NCBI GenBank assembly: GCA_937915925.1
Contig: CALGGM010000218.1
Location: forward strand, 1-22,445
Length of the DNA: 22,445 nt
From: an uncultured Clostridia bacterium
Lineage (GTDB): Bacteria; Bacillota; Clostridia; Christensenellales; CAG-138
Reading direction: 5' to 3'
The notes beneath the pieces are model-generated. The model was not told the origin of the DNA. It worked only from the letters and a program-made list of their open reading frames with translations, and made no database searches. Positions 8,076 through 15,334 of the stretch are shown piece after piece (the stretch's first letter is position 1; every line of letters begins with the position of its first letter). The position numbers were made by a program, and so were the translations under genes.

Positions 8076-8917
8076 AAAAGATCTGGAACCGAATAAAAGG
8101 GTGGCTGATGCGGTTTTTCCGCTATTGGGATCTTTTGGTGCTGCTGGTGCAGCGCGATATCAAGCTGAAATACCGCAGGAGCTTTCTGGGGTATCTTTGG
8201 AGCATTCTGACGCCGCTGCTTTCGATGGCGGTCATGGCGATCGTCTTTTCAAAGATGTTCAAGCGCAGCATCACCAACTACCCCCTGTATCTGATCTGCG
8301 GCAACATCCTGTTTTCCTTCATGCGCGACTCGACGAATCAGGCGCTGAACTCGGTGATCGGAAGCTCGGCGCTGCTGAAAAAGACCTATGTGCCGAAGTA
8401 CATCTTTACGCTTTCCAAGGTCACGAGCTGCATGGTCAATTTCGTGCTGTCGCTCGGCGCGCTGATCATCGTCATGATCGCGACGGGCGAGCCGTTCCGC
8501 TGGATGAACCTGATGGCGATCATTCCGATCGTCGAGCTGTACGTGTTCTGCGTCGGGCTGGGGCTGTTTCTGGCGGCGATCACGGTGTTCTTCCGCGATG
8601 TCAAAAACATCTGGAGCGTCGTCACGCTGGCGTGGATGTACCTGACGCCGATCTTTTATTCGCTGGAAAGCTTCTCCGAAAAGGGCGCGAACGGAAAATA
8701 CACGGTCTCCACGCTCGGCATTCTCGAACGGCGGCTGAACCCGATGTACATGTACATTCAGCAGTTCCGCTACTTCATCATGCAGTATCACATCGATCTG
8801 GTCGAAGCGCCGTGGGACGTCCTGATGTGGCGCGGTGCGCTGTGCGCGGGACTGATGCTGATCGTCGGACTTCTGACGTTCAATGCGACCAAGAACAAAT
8901 TCATCCTGTATATCTGA
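8072..8917 (+). CDS. ABC-2 type polysaccharide/teichoic acid export permease (TagG/Wzm-like)
   Basis: This 281-residue integral membrane protein is the channel half of an exporter that flips the finished lipid-linked polymer outward. It starts with a short amphipathic region followed by LVQRDIKLKYRRSFLGYLWS, the characteristic first motif of the ABC-2 polysaccharide export permeases. About six membrane segments follow. Segments such as ILTPLLSMAVMAIVF, FVLSLGALIIVMIA, IVELYVFCVGLGLFLAAITVFF and ALCAGLMLIVGLLTF are clear. FFRDVKNIW and LTPIFYS are family landmarks. It begins in an ATGA overlap with the CDP-glycerol transferase gene and is followed 4 nt later by its ATPase partner. Confidence 0.94.
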   Translation: MKKIWNRIKGWLMRFFRYWDLLVLLVQRDIKLKYRRSFLGYLWSILTPLLSMAVMAIVFSKMFKRSITNYPLYLICGNILFSFMRDSTNQALNSVIGSSALLKKTYVPKYIFTLSKVTSCMVNFVLSLGALIIVMIATGEPFRWMNLMAIIPIVELYVFCVGLGLFLAAITVFFRDVKNIWSVVTLAWMYLTPIFYSLESFSEKGANGKYTVSTLGILERRLNPMYMYIQQFRYFIMQYHIDLVEAPWDVLMWRGALCAGLMLIVGLLTFNATKNKFILYI

Positions 8918-8921
8918 GCAT

Positions 8922-9722
8922 ATGGAACAGACAGCAAACAGACCGAAACGAGCGGAGACGGTCATCCGCATCCGAAACGCTTCCGTGCGGTTCAACATCG
9001 CGGGGGAGAAGGTCGACAATCTGAAAGAGTATTTTGTGAAGCTTGTGAAGCGCGAGCTTCGCTTTAAGGAGTTTTACGCCCTGCGCGACGTCAATCTGAC
9101 GATCAAAAAGGGCGAATCGTGGGCGCTGATCGGCTCGAACGGGGCGGGCAAGAGCACGCTGTTAAAGCTGATCTGCGGCATTCTGACGCCGTATAAGGGC
9201 AGCGTGCAGGTCACGGGCAGCATCGCGCCGCTCATTGAGCTCGGCGCGGGGTTCGACCCGAACCTCACCGCAAAGGAGAACATCTTCATCAACGGCGCGG
9301 TCCTGGGGCATAACCGCAAGTTCATGCGCGAGCAGTACGAAAAGATCGTCGACTTCGCGGAGCTTTGGGACTTCATGGACCTGCCGATCAAAAACTATTC
9401 GAGCGGCATGCGCGCGCGGCTCGGCTTTGCGATCGCGACGGTCGTCGATCCGGATATCCTGATCGTGGATGAGGTGCTTGCGGTCGGCGACGCGGCGTTT
9501 CAGAAAAAATGCCGCGCCCGCATCCGGGAGCTGCTGGATCACGGGACGACGCTGCTGTTTGTCTCACACTCCAAGGCGCCCGTGATGGAGCTTTGCGAGC
9601 ACGCGGTCTGGCTCGATCACGGCGAGATCAAAAAGATCGGCGCGACAAAGCATGTTTACTGGGCATACGAGCACGAACAGGAGGAGAGCGCGGTCAGCAT
9701 CGGCGCGCGGCAAAGGAGTTAA
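8922..9722 (+). CDS. ABC-type polysaccharide/teichoic acid export ATP-binding protein (TagH/Wzt-like)
   Basis: This is the ATPase partner of the upstream permease. The 266-residue protein contains Walker A GSNGAGKST (71-79), a Q-loop region with IELGAGFDPNLTAKEN, the signature YSSGMRARLGF, Walker B ILIVDEVLAVGD and the switch histidine in LFVSHS. The LIELGAGFDP segment is typical of the Wzt/TagH/RfbB subgroup. It stops soon after the nucleotide-binding domain and lacks the C-terminal carbohydrate-binding domain of long Wzt proteins. That fits export not coupled to recognition of a chain-terminating cap. The ATG at 8922 lies 4 nt after the permease stop with no good ribosome binding site, so translational coupling is likely. 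An upstream in-frame start at 8883 would overlap the permease gene. Confidence 0.95.
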   Translation: MEQTANRPKRAETVIRIRNASVRFNIAGEKVDNLKEYFVKLVKRELRFKEFYALRDVNLTIKKGESWALIGSNGAGKSTLLKLICGILTPYKGSVQVTGSIAPLIELGAGFDPNLTAKENIFINGAVLGHNRKFMREQYEKIVDFAELWDFMDLPIKNYSSGMRARLGFAIATVVDPDILIVDEVLAVGDAAFQKKCRARIRELLDHGTTLLFVSHSKAPVMELCEHAVWLDHGEIKKIGATKHVYWAYEHEQEESAVSIGARQRS

Positions 9723-9724
9723 CG

Positions 9725-10798
9725 ATGGAACAGAAACCGATCATCAGCGTCGTCGTACCGGTCTATAACGCCGAACGCGACCTTCCCGCGTGTCTCGCGT
9801 CGATCCGGGTGCAGACCTTCCCGCAATGGGAAGCGATCCTCATCGACGACGGATCGACCGACGGCAGCGCCGCGATCCTGGACGAAGCGGCGAAACACGA
9901 ACCGCGCTTTACCGTGATCCACAAGGAAAACGCCGGCGTGTCGAACGCGCGAAACGACGGCATCGAAAGGGCGTTCGGCACGTATCTGATGTTCATCGAC
10001 GCGGACGATCTGGTGACGCCGACCTGTTTTTCCGAAATGGTCGCCGCATCGGAGCGGTACGGCACGGACCTCGTTCTGTGCGGGTTCGACCGCTTCAACG
10101 ACGAGATGGAAAAGCATTTTCAGCTGACCCGGTTTTACGGGGTCCTGCTGCCCGAAACGCAGCAGCTCGTCATGCTGTACACGGAAGCGAGAACGAACAT
10201 GTTCGGCGTTTCGATCTGGGGAAAGCTGTTCCGCCTCGATATGATCCGCGAGAACGGGATCCGGTTCGACCCGTCGGTCACCTACGAGGAGGACTGCGTG
10301 TTCATGACGGACTGCATCCCGCACATCCGCTCGGCGATCGCGCTCGGCGCGCCGATGTATCGCTATCGGCAGCAGGAGGAATCGCTGTCGAAGGGCTACC
10401 GCAAGGACACGTTCCGCTTTTTGGTCAACGGTTATCAAAGACGCTGCGCCCTGCTGAAGCGGTACGGGCTTTCGGAGTCGCTTCCGAACGCGAAGGGGAT
10501 CTTCTTCGGCGTGGTCAAAAATACCTGCATCAAGCTCGTGAACGCCGGGCTTCCGAAAAGCGAGCGGCTTTCGGAATACGAAGCGATCATGGCGTTTCCC
10601 GAGGTACAGGACGCGGTCGTGTTTGAAAAGAAATCGAAGTCCGGTCTTACCAACCGGATCTGCGCCGCGATCAAGGCGAAGGACGCGAAAAAGCTCGATC
10701 GCGTGATGCGCCGGTGGAAGGTCATGGACCGCGCGTACAGGCTCAAAAACGACGTACAGAAACGGATCCGAAACAGGGGGAAGAAGGCAGAGCAATGA
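9725..10798 (+). CDS. Glycosyltransferase family 2 (EpsJ-like)
   Basis: This is the second GT2 enzyme of the operon, 357 residues long. Its motifs are ISVVVPVYN (7-15), DDGSTDGS (41-48), ENAGVSNARNDG and the metal-binding DADD (92-95). An acidic YEEDCVF in the middle is where exopolysaccharide GT2 enzymes place their catalytic base. The C-terminal 130 residues are basic and poorly conserved, possibly a membrane- or acceptor-binding tail. The ATG at 9725 follows the ATPase stop by 2 nt, with AAAGGAG about 6 nt upstream overlapping that gene's end. The stop overlaps the next start (ATGA). Donor sugar unknown. Its position after the exporter suggests it belongs to a side-chain or decoration module with the next two genes. 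Confidence 0.92.
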   Translation: MEQKPIISVVVPVYNAERDLPACLASIRVQTFPQWEAILIDDGSTDGSAAILDEAAKHEPRFTVIHKENAGVSNARNDGIERAFGTYLMFIDADDLVTPTCFSEMVAASERYGTDLVLCGFDRFNDEMEKHFQLTRFYGVLLPETQQLVMLYTEARTNMFGVSIWGKLFRLDMIRENGIRFDPSVTYEEDCVFMTDCIPHIRSAIALGAPMYRYRQQEESLSKGYRKDTFRFLVNGYQRRCALLKRYGLSESLPNAKGIFFGVVKNTCIKLVNAGLPKSERLSEYEAIMAFPEVQDAVVFEKKSKSGLTNRICAAIKAKDAKKLDRVMRRWKVMDRAYRLKNDVQKRIRNRGKKAEQ

Positions 10799-13758
10799 AG
10801 ATCGGCGTCATTACCTTTCATTTTCCGTTCAACTGCGGCGCGGCGCTGCAGTGCTATGCGCTTGAGAAGAAGCTGGAAGCGCTCGGCAACGAGGTCAAGG
10901 TCATCAACTACTGCCCGTGGTATCACTGGAACCGGTACGCGGCGCACAAGAATCCGATCTATTACGGCGGGAAAAAGATGCGCGAGCCCGCGCGCAACAT
11001 CCTGACGCGCACGTACCACGGCGCGAAAGGCTTTTACGACACGGTGCGCTCGTGGAAAAACGCCAAGGGCAAGCTCCCGCGGCAGAAAAAGTTTTCGTCG
11101 TTCCGTAAGGCGCATCTCCATGAAACGCGCATGTACCGCACGGTCGCACAGCTTCGGGCAAACCCGCCGAAGTGCGATCTGTATCTTGCGGGCAGCGATC
11201 AGCTTTGGAACGCCAAGCTGACCGAGGGGATCTACGATCCGGCGTACTTCCTCGATTTCGGAGGGAAGGACGTGCGCCGCGCGACCTATGCGATCGGCAG
11301 CTACTTCGCCGATTCCGAGGCGGCAAAGAAGGCGATCGCGCCGATGCTCAAAAACCTCGACGCCGTCTCTTTGCGCGAAACGAAATTCATGCGCACCGTC
11401 ATGCAGGCGGCGGACGAAAAAACGCCGATGCATACGGACGTCGACCCGACGCTTCTTCTGGACGCGTCCGCATACGAAGCGCTGCTCCCGAAGGAGCCGT
11501 TGGAAAAGGAACCGTTTGCCGTGATCTACACGATGCCCGGACCCGCGCAAAAGCAGGTCAACGAGGCGGCGAAGCTTCTGGAGCGGGAGACGGGGCTGCA
11601 TCTCATCGACGTGAACGGCAACCCGAACGCGGAGAACTGCCGCATCAAGGACCATCGGGTCTGCTCGCCGGAGGAATTCCTTTGGTACATCAAACATGCG
11701 GAGATCGTGCTGACGAACTCGTTCCACGGCACGGTCTTCTCCGTGCTGTTCAAAAAACGCTTTGCGACGGTCCTGCATAAGGAGACCGGCAACCGCGTTT
11801 CCGAGCTTTTGGACAAGCTCGGGCTGTCCGATCATTACACGGATCAGACCGACGCGGTCGGCGAGATCCTGAAAAAATCGGCGGACTGGAAAACCGTCGA
11901 CGCGGCGCTCGAAGGACTGCGGGCGGAGTCGGTCGAATACCTTCGCTGGTGTACCGCGCAGGGCGGCAAGCCGACGTTTCTGACCGAACGCGACCTGCCG
12001 GTTTCGGAACCGGAAAAGCCGAAGCCCCAGACGCCTGCGCCGGGTAAAGCGCAGCCCGAGAGGACGGCGCCCGAACGGAAGCCGGAAAAGCCGAAGCAGA
12101 ACGGAGGACGCATGTATACCGACGATAAAAACGCGCAGGTCGTACTGGCGCTGCTGAAGAAATACAACATCAAGAAGATCGTCGTATCGCCCGGCACGAC
12201 GAACGTGCCGATCGCGCGCGCGGTGCAGAAGGACCCGTTCTTCGAGGGGTATTCCGCGGTCGACGAGCGCGGCGCGGCGTACCTTGCGGGCGGGCTTGCG
12301 TTCGCAACGGGCGAACCGGTCGCGATCTCCTGTACCGGCGCGACCGCCTCGCGCGATTACATCCCGGGGCTTACCGAGGCATACTATCGCGGGCTGCCCG
12401 TGATCGCGATCACCTCGCAGCACCATTCGCCGCGCATGAGCGACCTGATGCCGCAGATGACGGACCGCTCGGTCTCGCAGAACGACATCAAGCGCTTTGA
12501 CGCCGACCTCCCGCTGATCAAGGACGACGAGGACTGGCGCGCGTGCGTGCAGCTGGTGAACGAAGCGCTGTACACCGCGACGCGGCACGACGCGGGTCCG
12601 GTCCACATCAACCTGCCGGTCGGCAACCTCTACTCGTTCACGACGCCGACGCTGCCCGACGTGCAGAAGATCGACGTTTACGACGCGGAGGACTTCCCGA
12701 AAAACGAGCTTGCAAAAGCGCTGCAAAACAAACGGGTTGCGCTGTTTATCGGCTCGCACAAGCCCTTCGACGCGGAAACGAAGTCCGCGATCGAGGCGTT
12801 TGCCGAAGCGTTCGACGCGCCGGTGTTCTGCGATCATACCGCGAACTACGCGGGCAAACACCGCGTGCTCAGCGCGGTCGCGGGAGACCTTGCGAAGATC
12901 AAGGATCTGCCGGACGTCGTGATCGATCTCGGCTCCGTCTCGGGCGATTACAGCGCAGGTCCGCTGTTTAAAAATCGCCGCGTGTGGCGCATCTCGGAGG
13001 ACCGCAGGTTCCATAATCGCCACGGCGCGGAGACCGTCGAAAAGCTGTTCTTCTGTTCGGAGAAATTCTTCTTTACGTCCCTTCTGGGATTTACCGGCGG
13101 CAAGCGCTATTACGGCGCGATGAAGAGCGCGACCGAACCGACCGGGCTTCCGACCGTGCCGCTTTCCGGCATTTACGCGGCGTCGAAGCTTTCGGAACGG
13201 ATCCCGAACGGGAGCTTTCTGCATCTCGGCATTCTGAACTCGCTGCGCAGCATGAACTTCTTTGCGCTCGATCCGAGCGTGACGGTGAGCTGCAACGTCG
13301 GCGGATTCGGCATCGACGGCGCGCTGTCCACAGCGCTTGGACAGGCGCTTGCAGATCCGAAGCGCATGTCGTTCTGCATGCTCGGAGACCTCGCGTTCTT
13401 CTATGATATGAACGCGCTCGGCAACCGGCACGTGCAAAAGAACCTTCGCATCCTTCTGATCAACAACGCGCGCGGCGTGGAGTTCCGGCTGAACGCGGGG
13501 CTCGAGCGGCTCTGGGGCGCGGATACCGACGATCTGATCGCGGCGAAGGGGCACTTCGGCAGCGCGAAGGCGTGGGCGGAATCGATGGGCTTTACGGTGC
13601 TGACGGCGGACAGCAAGGAATCGTTCGACGCGCAGATCGATTCGTTCTGCGATCCGAACGCGTACGACGCGCCGGTGGTGTTCGAGGTCTTTACCGAGGC
13701 GGAGGACGAACAGACCGCGCTGAAGCATCTTCGCGCATTCAACCGTCCGATCGGGTGA
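10795..13758 (+). CDS. Fusion: polysaccharide pyruvyl transferase + MenD-like thiamine-diphosphate enzyme
   Basis: This single 987-residue frame joins two complete enzymes. Residues 1 to about 395 form a polysaccharide pyruvyl transferase, which puts a pyruvyl ketal from phosphoenolpyruvate on a sugar. It starts MKIGVITFHFPFNCGAALQ and contains LYLAGSDQLWN and LTNSFHGTVFS. Residues 402-439 are a Pro/Glu/Lys-rich linker. Residues 440-987 are a full-length MenD-like ThDP enzyme. It has SPGTTNVPIARAV, the probable cofactor-activating Glu491 in VDERGAAYLAGG, ISCTGATASRDYIPGLTEAYY, and the ThDP-binding GDL (864-866) with Asn-Asn at 890-891. MenD proper joins 2-oxoglutarate-derived semialdehyde to isochorismate. 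No menaquinone gene is nearby, so a sugar-related carboligase or decarboxylase role is more likely, but unproven. An internal AGGAGG-like site and ATG at 12112 could also yield the ThDP part alone. Confidence 0.88.
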   Translation: MKIGVITFHFPFNCGAALQCYALEKKLEALGNEVKVINYCPWYHWNRYAAHKNPIYYGGKKMREPARNILTRTYHGAKGFYDTVRSWKNAKGKLPRQKKFSSFRKAHLHETRMYRTVAQLRANPPKCDLYLAGSDQLWNAKLTEGIYDPAYFLDFGGKDVRRATYAIGSYFADSEAAKKAIAPMLKNLDAVSLRETKFMRTVMQAADEKTPMHTDVDPTLLLDASAYEALLPKEPLEKEPFAVIYTMPGPAQKQVNEAAKLLERETGLHLIDVNGNPNAENCRIKDHRVCSPEEFLWYIKHAEIVLTNSFHGTVFSVLFKKRFATVLHKETGNRVSELLDKLGLSDHYTDQTDAVGEILKKSADWKTVDAALEGLRAESVEYLRWCTAQGGKPTFLTERDLPVSEPEKPKPQTPAPGKAQPERTAPERKPEKPKQNGGRMYTDDKNAQVVLALLKKYNIKKIVVSPGTTNVPIARAVQKDPFFEGYSAVDERGAAYLAGGLAFATGEPVAISCTGATASRDYIPGLTEAYYRGLPVIAITSQHHSPRMSDLMPQMTDRSVSQNDIKRFDADLPLIKDDEDWRACVQLVNEALYTATRHDAGPVHINLPVGNLYSFTTPTLPDVQKIDVYDAEDFPKNELAKALQNKRVALFIGSHKPFDAETKSAIEAFAEAFDAPVFCDHTANYAGKHRVLSAVAGDLAKIKDLPDVVIDLGSVSGDYSAGPLFKNRRVWRISEDRRFHNRHGAETVEKLFFCSEKFFFTSLLGFTGGKRYYGAMKSATEPTGLPTVPLSGIYAASKLSERIPNGSFLHLGILNSLRSMNFFALDPSVTVSCNVGGFGIDGALSTALGQALADPKRMSFCMLGDLAFFYDMNALGNRHVQKNLRILLINNARGVEFRLNAGLERLWGADTDDLIAAKGHFGSAKAWAESMGFTVLTADSKESFDAQIDSFCDPNAYDAPVVFEVFTEAEDEQTALKHLRAFNRPIG
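12103..12114 (+). promoter_or_regulatory. Possible internal ribosome binding site and ATG for the ThDP domain
   Basis: Inside the fusion frame GGAGG (12103-12107) lies 4 nt before an in-frame ATG at 12112, exactly where the linker ends and the MenD-like domain begins (MYTDDKNAQVVLALL). Such a site could direct synthesis of a separate 548-residue ThDP protein. It may instead be a relic of the time when the two were separate genes. The spacing is slightly short, so activity is uncertain. Confidence 0.5.
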
Positions 13759-14909
13759 TGGGTATGACGGAGCAAAAACGCATTCTGCTGCTCGGCGGGA
13801 CCGGCGCGATCGGCTCGCGCGTGGCGCCCGAGCTTGTGCGGCGCGGGTTTACCGTGCATATCACAAGCCGCTCGCCGCATACGTCCAACGACAGCCGCAT
13901 CGTCTGGCGCGAGGGCAACGCCAAGGACGACGCATTTTTGGACGCGCTGCTTTCGGAGCGCTTTGACGCGATCGTCGATTTTATGATCTACACGACCGAG
14001 TCGTTTGCCGCGCGCTGTGAAAAGCTTCTGAACGCGACGCCGCATTACGTGTTCCTGTCGTCGTACCGCGTGTACGGCGACAACGGCGAAACGCCGATCA
14101 CGGAGACGAGCCCGCGGCTTTTGGACAGCGTCGACGATCCGGACTACCTGAAAACCGACGAGTACGGGCTCACCAAGGCGCGGCAGGAGGACATTCTCGC
14201 GGCGTCGGGACATAAGAATTATACGGTCATCCGTCCCGCGATCACCTACGGCGGCGACCGGTTTCAGCTCGGCACGATGGAGGCGAACGAGTTTCTGGTG
14301 CGCGCGCTGCAAAAGAAGGCCGTCATCTTCCCGAAGGAAATGCACGATCGGCGCACGACGATGACATGGGCGGGCGACGTCGGCAAAATGATCGCGCGGC
14401 TCGTACTGAACGAGGCGGCGTACGGCGAAACGTACACCGCGGCGACGGCGGAGAGCCGGACGTGGGGCGAGGTGCTCGCGCTGTATCGGAGCATCCTCGA
14501 CATGCGGGTAAAGAAGGTCCCGCTGTCCGTGTACGAGCAGGCGGTCGGAAGACGCTGGCAGATCAAGTACGACCGCATGCTGCACCGCGTGATCGATAAT
14601 CGCAAGATCCTTTCCGCGACGGGCATGAAGCAGTCGGACCTGATGCCGCTTTCGGAGGGGCTTCGCATCGAGCTGTATGAGTTTACGAGAAAGCCCGCGT
14701 TCCGCACCGTGGACGGGGCGATGCAAAAGCGCTTCGACGCGGCGGTCGGCTCGGCGGACGGACGCGAGCCGGGGCTTTTGGGCATGCTGCACCGCGTCAA
14801 TGCGTATCGGAAAAACGGCGTGCTTGTGAAGGTCATCAAAAAGAAGCTGTATCGCATCGCGCCGCTTCGCAAGGCGGTCCACGGTGTAAAGCGGTTGTTT
14901 CACCGTTGA
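13758..14909 (+). CDS. NAD-dependent epimerase/dehydratase (extended SDR), last gene of glycopolymer operon
   Basis: This 383-residue extended SDR carries the dinucleotide-binding loop GGTGAIG (13-19) in its first strand-turn-helix, FLSSYRVYGDNG with the catalytic serine, and the Tyr-x-x-x-Lys pair Y136/K140 in EYGLTKAR. VIRPAITYGGDR is the substrate-side loop. After the SDR domain (to about residue 290) comes a basic C-terminal region ending KKKLYRIAPLRKAVHGVKRLFHR, which could contact membrane phospholipid. The reading frame starts at ATG 13758, sharing its A with the preceding TGA (TGATG); a second ATG two codons on is equally possible. The tight junction with the fusion gene suggests it acts in the same pathway step, for example on a keto sugar. 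The substrate is unknown. Confidence 0.87.
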   Translation: MGMTEQKRILLLGGTGAIGSRVAPELVRRGFTVHITSRSPHTSNDSRIVWREGNAKDDAFLDALLSERFDAIVDFMIYTTESFAARCEKLLNATPHYVFLSSYRVYGDNGETPITETSPRLLDSVDDPDYLKTDEYGLTKARQEDILAASGHKNYTVIRPAITYGGDRFQLGTMEANEFLVRALQKKAVIFPKEMHDRRTTMTWAGDVGKMIARLVLNEAAYGETYTAATAESRTWGEVLALYRSILDMRVKKVPLSVYEQAVGRRWQIKYDRMLHRVIDNRKILSATGMKQSDLMPLSEGLRIELYEFTRKPAFRTVDGAMQKRFDAAVGSADGREPGLLGMLHRVNAYRKNGVLVKVIKKKLYRIAPLRKAVHGVKRLFHR

Positions 14910-14931
14910 ACGCAGAACCATACTGTAAACT

Positions 14932-14959
14932 GCCGGGGCAGCACGCCTCGGCTTTTTTT
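14932..14959 (+). terminator. Intrinsic terminator of the glycopolymer operon
   Basis: GCCGGGG (14932-14938) pairs with CCTCGGC (14946-14952) in a 7-bp stem with one G-T pair and a 7-nt loop, followed by seven T (14953-14959). It lies 22 nt after the last SDR gene and is the only clear terminator in the ten kilobases downstream of the 4595 promoter. Confidence 0.88.
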
Positions 14960-14997
14960 GCGGGGCGGGCAGGTCAACAACGGCACAACCCTTCCGT

Positions 14998-15140
14998 CAG
15001 CCTTCGGCTGCCGTATCACACTCCGCTTCGCTCCGTTACAGCGGTGCCGTCGCGCGTTTCTCGCGCGTCGCCTTCTCTCCCCTTGCACAGGGGAGGCAGG
15101 AGGGAAAACGGACCGTAGGGGGCGTCCTCCGGACGCCCCG
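14998..15140 (+). repeat. Palindrome-rich intergenic repeat block
   Basis: This stretch has no credible gene and several perfect short hairpins. They are CAGCC-TTC-GGCTG (14998-15010), CTCCCC-TTGCACA-GGGGAG (15077-15095) and GGGGCGTCC-TCC-GGACGCCCC (15119-15139). A GCGCG/CGCGC pair lies around 15050-15066. The last hairpin follows ACCGTAGGGG, a string that recurs at the start of the 19817 element. CGCTTCGCTCC (15024-15034) recurs at 19699-19709. The blocks look like dispersed intergenic palindromic repeats common in GC-rich gut Clostridia. Family membership cannot be shown from one window. Confidence 0.65.
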
Positions 15141-15271
15141 CGTAAAAACATGCAAATCAAAAGACGCTTCTTGAACCTCCCCGCGCATGAAACCCCGACC
15201 TTTCGAGAATCCTACCGATAGCCCTTTTTGCGTCAAAAATGTTGCAAAACGGTAAAACTTCGCCGATTCGC
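15141..15271. other. Non-coding stretch of unknown role before the lipoprotein operon
   Basis: About 130 bases with no convincing frame or ribosome binding site. The stretch is lower in GC than its surroundings, holds several A or T runs, and carries a GACGC/GCGTC pair near its two ends. It may be the 3' part of the repeat block or an upstream control region for the 15272 promoter. I see no tRNA fold and no riboswitch consensus I recognise. Confidence 0.3.
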
Positions 15272-15300
15272 TTGCTTTTTCGGGAAGGGTTCGATAAGAT
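15272..15300 (+). promoter_or_regulatory. Sigma-A-type promoter for the envelope operon
   Basis: TTGCTT (15272-15277) and TAAGAT (15295-15300) are separated by 17 nt, predicting a start near 15307 and a leader of about 28 nt to the ATG at 15335. The -35 hexamer and the spacing are the same as in the 4595 glycopolymer promoter. Confidence 0.68.
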
Positions 15301-15334
15301 ATAAACGGTAATTTATGGGCAGACGGAGGAACGC

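Noticed and set aside
10435..13728. A 1097-codon open frame on the minus strand opposite the fusion gene.
   Set aside because: It is Arg/His/Val-rich nonsense with no domain, no ribosome binding site and no fit to the operon. It arises because GC-rich codon use leaves few stops in the antisense frame.
12112..13758. The ThDP domain as menaquinone MenD.
   Set aside because: No other menaquinone gene is near and the domain is fused to a polysaccharide pyruvyl transferase, so I call it only MenD-like and give no gene symbol.
13401..14921. A 506-codon minus-strand frame opposite the last SDR gene.
   Set aside because: It has the same GC-driven antisense composition; the plus-strand SDR has clear motifs and operon context.
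14906..15221. Short plus-strand frames between the two operons.
   Set aside because: They run through a terminator and palindromic repeats and lack ribosome binding sites.
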